Source of the DNA: Oasisia sp. SBJ-2009
Taxonomy: Eukaryota > Annelida > Polychaeta > Sabellida > Siboglinidae
Length of the DNA stretch: 64,000 bases
Assembly (NCBI GenBank): GCA_964017155.1
Contig: OZ024857.1
Location: 35,237,241-35,301,240, forward strand
Reading direction: 5' to 3'
Shown one piece after another: positions 1-10,748 of the stretch. The notes under the pieces are model-generated. The model did not search any database. It saw nothing but the letters and a program-made list of their open reading frames with translations, and was not told the origin of the DNA. Each line of letters begins with the position of its first letter. Position 1 is the first letter of the stretch. Both the position numbers and the translations under genes were made by a program.

Positions 1-406
1 CTGTCATAAAGTGACACCTCATGCTGCACAAATATACAATTTCTATTCACTCATCAGTACATAAATCCTCATAGAAATTTAAACAACTTGCATAATGTTG
101 TATCTTGTTTGGGGAATGGCGAATGAACCCCTTAATGTGGTTTAAAAAATAGAAATAAGCCTTTCTAGTTACTATATAGTAGTAGGTTGACACTTGGCAA
201 AAAATATGACTGGATCTTCCCACAGAAATCAAGAACTGAAGGTATTTAGTTGGACTGCTAGAAAGTGAAATAAAATAAATTAAATCATTCAGAGCAGTCC
301 TAAGGACTGTATATTGCACTATATAAGCTTGCTTTTGTATACAATACATTGTGTTACATTGATGTGTATGTAAATACCAATATATGACCGCCTATGTTAC
401 AGAAGC
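1..406 (+). promoter_or_regulatory. FMO 5' flank with TATA box
   Basis: TATATAAG at 320-327 lies 80 bases before the FMO start codon, a plausible TATA box for a start site near 350. The rest is AT-rich with no coding region that I recognise. The strand and use of this box are inferred from position only. Confidence 0.4.
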
Positions 407-606
407 ATGCCTCTACGCGTGGCAGTGATTGGGGCGGGGGCGGCTGGGTTGTGTGCCCTCAGACATCTCACAGCATGTCCCAGTGTCTTCACCGCCCTAG
501 GGTTTGAGTATACATCTAATGTGGGGGGAACATGGGTGTACACCGAGGACACTGGACTTGACTGCAATGGACTGCCCATCCACTCGAGTATGTACAAGAA
601 CATGAC
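407..606 (+). CDS. FMO: FMO exon 1 (start, FAD-binding Rossmann motif)
   Basis: Encodes residues 1-66 plus two bases of codon 67. It starts at an ATG with A at -3 and contains GAGAAG and the downstream GGTW of the FAD domain. It ends AC before a GTAAGT donor (607-612), phase 2. Confidence 0.93.
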
Positions 607-3600
607 GTAAGTGATAGACTCTTCAGATAAACAACAATCAGGCTTTATTTATGGTTAAAGCTGACTTGATTTAATAAAGTTTAATAATAATAAAGTTTAT
701 TTCAGACGAAGTCCATATATACATACATAAAATACAATTAAAAAAATATGAAAAGTACAATACAATACAATCAAAGCAATGATGTCTTCAATGTAAAAAT
801 ATAAGTGTAAAGTTAAAAAAAAAGTCTAAATATATGAGGGAATTAATTAAATAAGTTGTAAAAATAAATATTAAAAAATTGATTAAAAAATAAATACAAT
901 ACTAATGTCATGTGTACAATAACGACCTCCAGTATGAGTACATACGGCTCTTAAAATGAATATCGGTATGGAGGTAATTAATAAAAAGAATATTATCTGA
1001 CTGATGAAGACGACATAAAAGTCTGAATATGGATGAACGAATGCGTTCATTCAAGGATTTAATGTAGTTGGTGGCAAACATAAAACTTGCACTACATCTT
1101 GAGGGTAAGTTGAGTAAAATTCTGAGGCTATTACTGTATGCGACGGTAATGCTTTTGAGGCTATATTTTTTTAATTTGCACCAAAGACTAGAAGTATACA
1201 TAGGCGCACAGCATGCTTGAAATAAAATAATTTTGGTGGAAATATTACAAACACAAAATTTTCGAGCTAATACATTGGCTTGGGCATTGTTGACTTTCAC
1301 TTATAGTCTTAAAGCGCTTATTTATAAATTTGATTACTTACAATTTAATTACATTTCCTGTTCTATATAAATGTGTCATTAATAACCATCAACAATTCCC
1401 ATAATCTGGTTGGTGCTACTAACTTACATACACAAAGGGTGATTTCATGAATGAAGGTTGAACTGATAGGAATCCTTATTCCAAAGATAATAAAAAACAA
1501 TATTTTCCATCCAGATATCATAGTAGAGTACATACAGGATGGGGCAAGCGTAACAATATATACAATACCATATACAATATATGCGTGCTCAAATACTAGC
1601 TCAAATGTAACACATATTTGGCAAGTTTATCTGAGCAGCCATTTCTCTTTAATGGCAGTACAAATCTTCCTGTGGAAGTGATGGCGTTCCCTGACTTTCC
1701 CTTCAACGAGGACCTTCCCTCCTTCGTGAAGCACACAGATGTGTGTCAGTACCTGGCTGACTACACGGACCACTTTCACCTGCGGGATCACATCAGAGTA
1801 GGTACACCTGTGTACCAGTTGACTGCACTGGGTGTTAAAGAGAAGCAATCATGTCACGTTGTACTGTAGGGAGGGTTGGCACTTTTCCGGGGAAAACTGG
1901 TCTTTTCTCTTAGACAGGGCAGTGGGAAAAACTTGGTATTTACCGGAAACAAATTATTTACTCGCAAATAGGTTGGAATAAGTCCATAATTTATATTACT
2001 ACTGGCTAGTTCCTGTAAATACACCTACCTGGTAGTCCATTTCGAATTTAGTTAATATTCACCTAAACCTAACAGGTTGACTAGTTGTTAGTTCAGGTGT
2101 ATCCTTGTATTGATTTAAAGCATGAAGTCCCAGAATCAGTAGACCAGTGGAGACATGCACTTTCTGTCGAGCATTGTGTTACTGAAGCACTGGTAACTGG
2201 TCAGTTAGCATCACGAGTGGCAGAGGAGGAGGAGTGGTTGACAATGTGGCTATTTTTTAGCACAATTGAAGAAAACACCAAGAAAAAAAGCCCAGTGCCT
2301 ACAATGTCAGGCACTTGTGACTGAGCATATCTGACTATATCCTAGCAAATATGTGTTAAACAGGTAAATACCAATACCAGTGCTAGTATACATTGTATAT
2401 AGATGATACCACAATTAGATAGCTTTTGATTAAAAATGACAGTGTTCCAGCTAGATTTTGAAAAGGACAGGATGCAGTTGGCAGATGGAGGGCACTTTTA
2501 TGCGTGAACGACATTTTTGAGGGTACATCGTTGAAATGTTTTTTAGTTAATTTTCATAAAAAGGAGCTTATGGGTGAGTTGTGGCAGTTACCACTAGCAA
2601 AGTAACTTACTGTTGCCCAGGTGAAATGCAGTCATATATACCAGACATCCCAAACCCAGCTGAGCTGCTCCAATGTCTCCAGCCTACCCCAGACACTCTT
2701 CATTCACCAGTGTCAATGCATTAACAAAACAGAGATGGTTAACTAAACTAAAATTATTTACCTATATCCACAATACTTTTCTACATACCAGGGATGAATT
2801 TGATAGCCACTCTCCAGGTAGGACCGCTGTTGCATTACTTTTGTTTTACTGGGAAATATCAATTTAACCCATTTGCACTCAGTTGATTTTAACGTGACGC
2901 TTGTGCCTCCTCATATATTTGACCTAGATGTTTATAAATATTGCTTGCCCCATTGTCTTTGCTCTAGCACCTTTATTATTCAATTCTCACAATTGCATGT
3001 TGTATGCATGTTGTAGATAATAAAAGTACCTACACAGTGGTGTCAAAACAGTTGTTGTAACTTAAAAATATGTTGACCATTTCTTGATTGACACTATGAC
3101 ATTTTTAAACTTTGCGTAAAATAAATACTTTGTTGCGGTGTAACTTTTTTATGCTGGATATTTACTACTACAAGTTGGGTTTATTTAAAAGAATGTTAAA
3201 TTATCTACACAGTGGTATATAACTTGTTATAAAATGTTACACATTCTTACACATACGAGACCAACTTCCTGGCTGGAGGACATTTTTAAATATCCAAAAA
3301 CATAGACTATTGCTGTTACATTTCGAAAAGGTGGTAAATATTTTTGAAAATGGGAGTAGCCAAAATAGTCATAATTTAATGTCTAGATAGGTGTCGCATT
3401 TATTGCAAATCTTAATCAGTAGATGCAACCACTTAAAAGTTCAAACGAATTCAAACGCTGTGCTGTATTCACTGGCCGGCTATGGCCTATCTGAGGAGAT
3501 TTGGGGTGACTGTCAATGCCCGACTTGAGTGTTAATCGGTTAACATTCAATAACTGGTTATAATAGAAACTTAGTAGCAGGCATGAGAAACTTCCACGGA

Positions 3601-5445
3601 ATTCCGCGGTTCGTGAACGTGATTTGGCCGTTTCTGTGATTCGTCCTAATCCAAGGTTTTGTTTTTCTAATATGGGGGGAACTGTTCAGAAATAGATAAC
3701 ACATTAAAATTTTGTGTCAATTCCTGGCGTGCCATAGATCGCATTTGCGGACGTCGTTCTATTAAAAGGTAACCTGCATTTCGATTAGCTAGGAACTGCG
3801 AATCAGGGCACAGGTTACAATTTGCGTACGCATACCACTGGGGAAAAACTGCATGTAGATGACCAAATAAGGCTGATTTTACTACATTCTGTGTAAGAAA
3901 TTTACATTCCCATTCATATGGTCATAATCAGGAAAGTGTCGTACCAGTGGAAAACCTACGCATTGGTTTATCCAATATATATTACGACATGTTCAGCCAA
4001 TGTTGTTGTGGATTTCCCACAGACCCGGTCAGGCTGTTTTTGTTATGTATCGCCTTGATGATTGATATAAGTCAAACTTGCCTTATTTTAAGTTTCCGCA
4101 TCAACATATCGCCAAAATACCTTACAGTAGCCATGGATAGGGTTATTATACCAATTCAGGCAGTTAGATTGAGTTTGGGAGCTGTTTTGAAGTGGACTAT
4201 CAGCAATATTTATTAGTAAGTTGTCGGCAAGTAACGTGGGGCGTTATATGACCACCAGGGCTACTGGACAGGGCACAAGATAAAAGGCACAGGGCACATG
4301 TCAATGAGGGCAGGGTGCTGCGCCCTTGGGGAAAGGCCTAGCTGGAACACTGCTTTAATCTTATGTAATCCTAACAGTGTACATATATGTTGCTAGTGTA
4401 TTCAAATTACCATTTTTCTGAAGTGTTCACATATTTTGACTAAGTTCAAATTGAAAGTTGCCCCTGATTTTTTTATTTCTGAATGAACAGTACTGTGTGA
4501 GTTAATGTTATTATTGTGCAATCTGGAACTGCCGGTATGCCACATTTAATGGGAAACTTAAAAAATACAGATATCTTTCATTTTTAACCAAAAAAACTGC
4601 TATATACTGTGTTATACAATATAATAATCATTACAAAGTAACAAGTGTTCTAGATGTTAATTAACAAGTAAAGTCATTTATAATTTATAATTAATGTCCA
4701 ATAGCTTATACTTGTTCATGCAGCCACACACCAAATGCTGCATGTGACTTCTCAGGCTTGTTAGTTGAGAGCAGTCACCTCCGAGAAACGAAGGTAGGAC
4801 AAAACCCCCTCCGGACAAAAAACCCTCGGACAAAACCCCCTCGGACAAAACCCCCTCCATACATAACTCCATCAAGACATAAGCTCCTTCCGGACAAAAC
4901 CCCCTCATCATAGATACTAGCCTCAAGAATTATCAAAAGAAGTAAACTTAGCTTGGCTGTATATTTGTGCATACTATATATAATATAGCGGATCGGTGGT
5001 GCTGAACAACAAGCTTCTCTTCGCCTGAAATTTTAGCTTAACTTAAGAATTGTATAAATATATATATTTTTTTCAATTTCAATTTTCAATTATAATTTTA
5101 AATGATATATTAGTCCTCTTATAATGTATGTCTACTAATTTAAATTATATTTTTAGAAGATAGTATAATATTATATATATATTTTCAACAATTTTAAAGG
5201 ACATTTATATATATTTATTATTTATTAACTAGTATACACCACAATTATTGTTAAAAAGATAATCTATTATTTTAATTTTGTCTTTATTTATTTAATTAAA
5301 ATATTTTTTTCATTTTAAAGAACACATTATGTACAATATGTATATCTTATATCTATATCTTATATTTATTTGCCATATTTCATTTATTGTATACACACAC
5401 ACACATATATGTATATGTATGTATATATATATATATATATACATA

Positions 5446-5499
<54 letters not shown>

Positions 5500-8400
5500 C
5501 ACTATATGAGTCAACACCAGACTACATTCCAATTCATCATGTAATGCACGTTGAATATGGCAATAAAGCTATTATTCAAGCAAGGTACCCTCTGTCTAGT
5601 ATCATTGATGAGAGGGTTTTGTCCGGAAATGGATTGTGTATGGAGGGGGTTTTGTCCAAAGGGGTTTTGTCCAGAAATGGCTTATGTGTAGAGGGAGTTA
5701 TGTATGGAGGGGGTTTTGTCCGAGGGGGTTTTGTCCGAGGGGGTTTTGTCCGCGCACCCCGAGAAACATATGCACGTGGTGTGGCTAACTGATGAAGATA
5801 CAAATAAAGACTCCATTGTCTGTGATACAACCTAGTGTATTTTCAGACTATTTTCTTTTAATACACTTTCAAATATGAAATAAAATCTCAAATGCATTAC
5901 TTTTATGTGTAGATGTGTTTTAACACCACATCACAAACTGAAAATGTACAGTACTCTGTAAACAAAACACAAACAAAAAAGAATCATAATTCATTGTAAA
6001 ACCCACACCTGTCATAAGATCCTCGCAAGAATAACCCAAGATCACTGACACACTGAAGACGTGATATTATTTAAAACAAAATGTTGCCACACTGCATGTC
6101 GTGGCGATCTTTCCCGGTCCTATTTTGTAATCATTGTCCACTCAGCTACTTGTATCTAAATTTGCAGTTATCTTTCATAACATGCCACAAATTGCAAGGC
6201 AACATTATTTTAAACATTTGTTATCAGAAGCTAAGATATAATCACAAAAGGATACAATAATCATGAAGATATTTCTATGTTGGCTTTCTTACTCATCACT
6301 ATTTTATGTATACATATAGACTTTTTATGCATAATAAACAATATAATTACAACCCATTCAGTATCTATTGAAAGAATGCCCATCAATAAATCTCTACTAT
6401 AAAATTGATTTATGTTATGTATTTGTGTTTAATAATTGGGATAAAATGCAAACAGAAAGATAAAAACAACCAGTACAGTAACTTATATTGCAGAAATAGT
6501 TGACATTTTAATCCTTTAAAAAGTTTTTCTCAGGTAGTCTGGTATTTACCACTATTTGAGGTTTTCCCAGGACAGGATTTTAATTTACTGGTATTCACCG
6601 ACCAGTATTTACCAGGATGGAGAAAACGTGCCAACCCTGCGTTGTAGATGATTGTGTTAAATATTATAGTAAACGTTACCCAAGTGGGATCCTAAGATAC
6701 ATGCGAAAAACTGACCTAACGAAAATCCCACTTGCCAAATGTAAAACGATTCTGTCTTGGTGACAGCAGAGCAGAATGTGCATCAGTGACTGTCACTAAC
6801 TGTGTCATCACTGTCGATCAGTGACTGTCACTAACTGTGTCATCACTGTCGATCAGTGACTGTCACTAACTGTGTCATCACTGTCGATCAATGAACTGCC
6901 TGTGTATGATTTTGATGATCTTTTATCAGTTAGAGACTAGCTGAAGTTGCTGCTGTCTCTTCCACACCAACAGTGTCGTTCAGTGTACAGCTGTACATAA
7001 ATATCTCCACACACTTCATGGAGTTTGTCCCAAACATTTCTAAACGAAGCAGCTGCTTATCATTGTAGTCTTCTTGGTGTTCAAATCTTGTTTTTTGTAG
7101 CAGTTTTTACTTTTGAAATGCTGAAGTGTTTAGCTTCCAATTTGTCCATGCTTACTCTAAGTCTCTATGGCAATGACAGCATATAAAATATGTAAAGGAA
7201 ATGAACTAGATAGTATGATAGCTAAACTAGTTGGAAAAGTAGCTAGGCTACTACCTACTTTACCACTCAGTGGCGCAATCAAGCTCAGTAGCTTGATTGC
7301 GCCACTGAGCTTGGTCTTCGAGGATATTGGTGCAGAAGAAGTGACTATTATTATTATTATTGGTATTATGACTGAACTTGTGGTGGTTAAGGTGATTGCT
7401 CTGTTGCACAGTTCAACACCCAGGTGGAGCTAGTGGAGCCTGAGACCACGCAGTCAGACAGGACCATTTGGCATCTACGTTCTAGGAATGTGACAGACCC
7501 AACATGTGGTCTTGAGGACCATCAGTTTGACTGTGTGATGGTGTGCAATGGGTAAGTGTCAGTTGCTAAAGTTGAATGGTAGCCACTTGATGACTTGGCA
7601 CTGATGTTCTTGTTTTGTGTGTCTACATGACTAGTGCTCCAGATAGGATGTAGTCTTTTTGCTGATCCATAAACATGACTAGTGCTTCAGATAGAATGTA
7701 GTCTTTTTGCTGATCCATAAACATGACTAGTGCTTCAGATAGGATGTAGTCTTTTTGCTGATCCATAAACATGACTAGTGCTTCAGATAGGATGTAGTCT
7801 TTTTGCTGATCCATAAACATGACTAGTGCTCCAGATAGGATGTAGTCTTTTTGCTGATCCATAAACATGACTAGTGCTTCAGATAGGATGTAGTCTTTTT
7901 GCTGATCCATAAACATGACTAGTGCTTCAGATAGAATGTAGTCTTTTTGCTGATCCATAAACATGACTAGTGCTTCAGATAGGATGTAGTCTTTTTGCTG
8001 ATCCATAAACATGACTAGTGCTCCAGATAGGATGTAGTCTTTTTGCTGATCCATAAACATGACTAGTGCTTCAGATAGGATGTAGTCTTTTTGCTGATCC
8101 ATAAACATGACTAGTGCTTCCAGATAGGATGTAGTCTTTTTGCTGATCCATAAACATGACTAGTGCTTCAGATAGGATGTAGTCTTTTTGCTGATCCATA
8201 AACATGACTAGTGCTTCAGATAGGATGTAGTCTTTTTGCTGATCCATAAACATGACTAGTGCTTCAGATAGGATGTAGTCTTTTTGCTGATCCATAAACA
8301 TGACTAGTGCTTCAGATAGGATGTAGTCTTTTTGCTGATCCATAAACATGACTAGTGCTTCAGATAGGATGTAGTCTTTTTGCTGATCCATAAACATGAC

Positions 8401-10074
8401 TAGTGCTTCAGATAGGATGTAGTCTTTTTGCTGATCCATAAACATGACTAGTGCTTCAGATAGGATGTAGTCTTTTTGCTGATCCATAAACATGACTAGT
8501 GCTTCAGATAGGATGTAGTCTTTTTGCTGATCCATAAACATGACTAGTGCTCCAGATAGGATGTAGTCTTTTTGCTGATCCATAAACATGACTAGTGCTC
8601 CAGATAGGATGTAGTCTTTTTGCTGATCCATAAACATGACTAGTGCTTCAGATAGGATGTAGTCTTTTTGCTGATCAATAAACAGACTTTAGTTCAAAAA
8701 TTGGTTTTCCATTAAATGTATTGTCCACAAAATTAATAATTTCATCATAACAATCGGTTAAACCACAACTGAACCAAAGCAAGTCCATCACAATAAGTCA
8801 ATATTAGTATATTATTACCTTATGTTTTTACATTTGTAGTCCTTTGTGCCAAAGATCCAACATAATTATGGGCTTTTAGCTGGCAATGGCAGGCAAGAAG
8901 TGTTATTAGAGAGAGTTGTGCATTGTGTTCTACAACAGTGAGTGGCTATGACTATGACAGAAGATACAGACGTAGACTACTCTGTTAACACTGGCAGTTG
9001 GTGTCTTTGTAGACACTACGCGCAGCCACTTGTTCCCTCTCTGCCAGGGCAGAGTCAGTTTGAGGGTCTTGTCATGCACAGTCACGACTACAGACACCCC
9101 GAAGTGTTCACAGACATGAATGTCCTGTGCCTTGGAGCTGGACCTTCAGGGGTAGACATATCTATAGAGATGGCACCCTTCGCCAAACAGGTAACACAAA
9201 TTTCATGTTCTCTGGGGTTGGGTGGATACAAATTACCTACAGACTATAGTGATTGCATCCTCTGCCAAATGGATTACTTTTTTCCTAGTTTGGGTATCTA
9301 TAGAGATGATACGCTTCATCAAGCAAGTAACATGTGATTTTAGTCAGAGTAGACATACCTGTAGTGATGGCATCCTTTGGCAAGCAGACATGTTCCCTTC
9401 ATCTGTTATAGATATATAATTGTGCATTGCAGGTGTACTTGAGCCATGGAAAGAAGAAGGGACTACAAGCACCTCTGCCCACCAATCTGCGTCAGACATC
9501 CGCAGTCGCGAGTCTGAAGTCTGACAGTGCAGTGCTGACTACGGGGGAAGAGCTTCTTCTAGACGCATTCATCCCTTGTACCGGCTACCTGTACACCTTC
9601 CCCTTCCTAGCACCCTCCTGTCATGTCAAAGTGGAGGACAATCGCGTGACACCCCTCTATAAACACATCCTGCACACAGAGTACACCTCTCTTGCGTTTA
9701 TCGGTCTATGCAGCAGTATTCTGCCATTTCCTCAGTTTGACTGTCAGATCCGCTTCTGTCTGGCTGCATGGGATGGCAGCATGGAACTACCAGCGCAGGC
9801 AGAGATGGACGCAGATACAGAGTGTGAGTACAAGGCTAAGCTAGCAACTGGGGAACCACAGAGACATGCCCACAAGTTGGCAGGGAAGCAGTGGGAATAC
9901 AACGATGAGCTGGCATCCCTTGCTGGAGTCCCCCCACTCCCACGCATCTTGCCACAGATCTATGACAGCATTCATGATATGAAGGCAGAGAATATACTCG
10001 GTTACAAACACATGAAGGTGGAGATCACAGGACCAGACACTTATGTTCTCAGAAAATTTGATGAATTAATATGA
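407..10074 (+). CDS. FMO: Flavin-containing monooxygenase (five exons)
   Basis: Join 407-606, 1659-1797, 7412-7551, 9013-9190 and 9433-10074; 432 residues. FMOs use FAD, NADPH and O2 to oxygenate soft nucleophiles (N or S) in xenobiotics or metabolites. Seen: FAD-binding GAGAAG at residues 9-14; the FMO signature FxGxxxHxxxY as [11 protein letters not shown] at 176-186; NADPH-binding GAGPSG at 201-206; and CTGY followed by FPFL at 268-278, equivalent to the family's ATGY region. All junctions are GT-AG with matching phases (2, 0, 2, 0). The start ATG has A at -3. Vertebrate FMOs run about 530 residues with a hydrophobic C-terminal tail. This one stops at about 430 with no such tail, as many invertebrate FMOs do, so it may be soluble or peripheral. 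The substrate cannot be told. No premature stop or frameshift is seen. Confidence 0.93.
683..1300 (-). mobile_element. 5'-truncated non-LTR retrotransposon tail (FMO intron 1)
   Basis: The minus strand from 1300 to 908 reads as the C-terminal tail of a non-LTR reverse transcriptase polyprotein. Landmarks are LYTxxLWC-like (MYTSSLWC), [11 protein letters not shown] and SRCSASFMF, followed by a [11 protein letters not shown] stretch. About 220 bases of AT-rich 3' UTR follow, ending near an ATTATTATT-type tail around 683-700. The endonuclease and catalytic FADD region are absent, so this is a dead 5'-truncated insertion antisense to FMO. Confidence 0.65.
1659..1797 (+). CDS. FMO: FMO exon 2
   Basis: Completes codon 67 and encodes residues 68-113. 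It holds the conserved VMAFPDFPF block and a [10 protein letters not shown] stretch typical of invertebrate FMOs. The acceptor is AATGGCAG; the donor GTAGGT follows codon 113 in phase 0. Confidence 0.92.
2440..4352. mobile_element. Non-autonomous DNA transposon with 15-bp inverted ends
   Basis: CAGTGTTCCAGCTAG at 2440-2454 is perfectly inverted at 4338-4352. CAGTG starts are common in hAT-type elements. No matching target duplication is visible, so the superfamily is a guess. It lies inside the larger 1864-6639 relic and itself contains a TTAA-flanked element. Confidence 0.45.
2868..3539. mobile_element. piggyBac-like MITE, TTAA-flanked
   Basis: TTAA at 2864-2867 and 3540-3543 brackets imperfect inverted ends: CCCATTTGCACTCA on the left, and CCGATTAACACTCA read inward from the right. 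A TTAA target and CCC-type termini are the piggyBac pattern. No transposase is present. Confidence 0.4.
4781..5767. mobile_element. Foldback (FB/MULE-like) element with tandem-repeat inverted arms
   Basis: The left arm (about 4797-4920) and right arm (about 5593-5753) are reverse complements. Each is built of GGACAAAACCCCCTC units followed by a CCATACATAACTCC segment and ending in a GATACTAG motif. The arms enclose an AT-rich core of about 670 bp with (TA)n runs. CCGAGAAAC occurs at 4781-4789 and 5759-5767, a 9-bp target duplication as made by Mutator-like and FB elements. There is no coding capacity. Confidence 0.62.
5394..5496. repeat. (CA)n/(TATG)n/(TA)n microsatellite
   Basis: Simple repeat inside the core of the foldback element. 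Confidence 0.9.
6782..6890. repeat. 35-bp tandem repeat, 3 copies
   Basis: Units begin at 6782, 6817 and 6852 with ATCAGTGACTGTCACTAACT. In FMO intron 2. Confidence 0.9.
7266..7309. repeat. Perfect 20-bp hairpin with 4-base loop
   Basis: CTCAGTGGCGCAATCAAGCT (7266-7285) is exactly inverted at 7290-7309 around the loop CAGT. It lies about 100 bases before FMO exon 3. Confidence 0.85.
7412..7551 (+). CDS. FMO: FMO exon 3
   Basis: Encodes residues 114-159 plus two bases of codon 160. It follows the acceptor TTGCACAG and ends at GG before GTAAGT. The last residues, VMVCNG, match the family's VMVCTG segment at the end of the first FAD-domain lobe. Confidence 0.92.
7628..8683. repeat. 48-bp minisatellite, about 22 copies (FMO intron 3)
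   Basis: The unit contains GACTAGTGCTTCAGATAGGA then TGTAGTCTTTTTGCTGATCC. Copies differ only at C/T in GCTYCAG and G/A in ATAGRATG, with one unit lengthened by 1 bp near 8119. The near identity points to recent expansion. The minus strand is open only because 48 is a multiple of three. It fills most of intron 3. Confidence 0.95.
9013..9190 (+). CDS. FMO: FMO exon 4 (FMO signature and NADPH motif)
   Basis: Encodes residues 160-219. It carries [11 protein letters not shown] (FxGxxxHxxxY) and GAGPSG, the two most diagnostic FMO motifs. The acceptor is CTTTGTAG; the donor is CAG/GTAACA in phase 0. Degenerate copies of its 3' end lie in the following intron. Confidence 0.94.
9233..9395 (+). repeat. 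Degenerate copies of the exon 4 tail in FMO intron 4
   Basis: Three segments, near 9237, 9292 and 9349, resemble the last 40 or so bases of exon 4 (from GTAGACATATCTATAGAG onward). The third matches at roughly 80 percent. The second keeps TATCTATAGAGATG and a GTAACA donor-like hexamer. They look like old tandem duplications of an exon end with its splice donor. Confidence 0.6.
9433..10074 (+). CDS. FMO: FMO exon 5 (C-terminal, stop)
   Basis: Encodes residues 220-432 and a TGA stop. The acceptor is CATTGCAG. It contains [11 protein letters not shown] and a later [17 protein letters not shown] stretch, which aligns with the family's IGL...PFP region. No hydrophobic tail follows. Confidence 0.93.
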   Translation: MYLSHGKKKGLQAPLPTNLRQTSAVASLKSDSAVLTTGEELLLDAFIPCTGYLYTFPFLAPSCHVKVEDNRVTPLYKHILHTEYTSLAFIGLCSSILPFPQFDCQIRFCLAAWDGSMELPAQAEMDADTECEYKAKLATGEPQRHAHKLAGKQWEYNDELASLAGVPPLPRILPQIYDSIHDMKAENILGYKHMKVEITGPDTYVLRKFDELI

Positions 10075-10319
10075 TTATTTTCTAGTGGCAGTCAGCTGCT
10101 TCTTAATCTAGTGCAATAGTCATCTTAATGACGGTCTTATCAGTTCAGAAAGTCCAAAGCACATATTTGTATTGGTCCTAATCACTCTGACACCCCAAAA
10201 CATAGTATGAGTATTTTAGCTATCCAAAGCAGCTCTCTGTTCAATTGACCTGACGTTGTTGCTCAGACGTCAGCCACCAGGAGCTCACTTCTGAAATCCT
10301 TCAGAGTCATAAGTGTGTG
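10075..10319 (+). other. Probable FMO 3' untranslated region
   Basis: Sequence after the FMO stop. No AATAAA is seen close by; the first clear one is at 11254-11259, so the 3' end is not defined. Confidence 0.35.
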
Positions 10320-10748
10320 CCACTCAGTAAGTGGTGCCACTCATTAGATGGTGCCACTCAGTAGGTGGTGCCACTCAGTAGGTGGTTCCACTCAGTAGGT
10401 GGTGCCACTCATTAGGTGGTTCCACTCATTAGGTGGTTCCACTCAGTAGGTGGTGCCACTCATTAGGTGGTTCCACTCATTAGGTGGTTCCACTCATTAG
10501 GTGGTGCCACTCATTATGTGGTTCCACTCATTAGGTGGTTCCACTCATTAGGTGGTGCCACTCATTATGTGGTTCCACTCATTAGGTGGTTCCACTCAGT
10601 AGGTGGTTCCACTCATTAGGTGGTTCCACTCAGTAGGTGGTGCCACACATTAGGTGGTTCCACTCAGTAGGTGGTGCGACTCAGTAGGTGGTGCCACTCA
10701 TTAGGTGGTTCCACTCAGTAGGTGGTGCGACTCAGTAGGTGGTGCGAC
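10320..10748. repeat. 17-bp minisatellite, about 25 copies
   Basis: The unit is CCACTCAGTAGGTGGTG, with CATTAGG and GGTTC variants. Each copy has a CCAC...GTGG dyad, so the array could fold into many small hairpins. It starts about 245 bases after the FMO stop and may be transcribed with it. Confidence 0.93.

Larger units (their letters stand above)
1864..6639. mobile_element. hAT-like DNA transposon relic in FMO intron 2 (carries nested insertions)
   Basis: Inverted ends: AGGGTTGGCAC near the left edge (1873-1883) and GTGCCAACCCT at the right (6628-6638). Both ends have TGGTATTTACC-like subterminal motifs. CGTTGTA flanks both sides (1857-1863 and 6640-6646); with one mismatched base this is close to the 8-bp duplication of hAT elements. 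The left end has about 7 extra bases compared with a CAGGGTTGG terminus. No transposase can be read, and the interior is filled with other insertions. Confidence 0.42.

Noticed and set aside
3947..4216. Plus-strand 89-residue open frame inside the nested transposons
   Set aside because: No recognised motif, and AT-rich composition like the surrounding intron.
7623..8637. Minus-strand frames of 16-residue repeats ([12 protein letters not shown]...)
   Set aside because: Product of a 48-bp intronic minisatellite. The frame breaks where one unit gains a base, as expected for non-coding DNA.
9292..9337. Alternative longer FMO exon 4 ending at the copied GTAACA donor
   Set aside because: That donor would be phase 1, while exon 5 needs phase 0. 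The read-through also adds residues unlike FMO.
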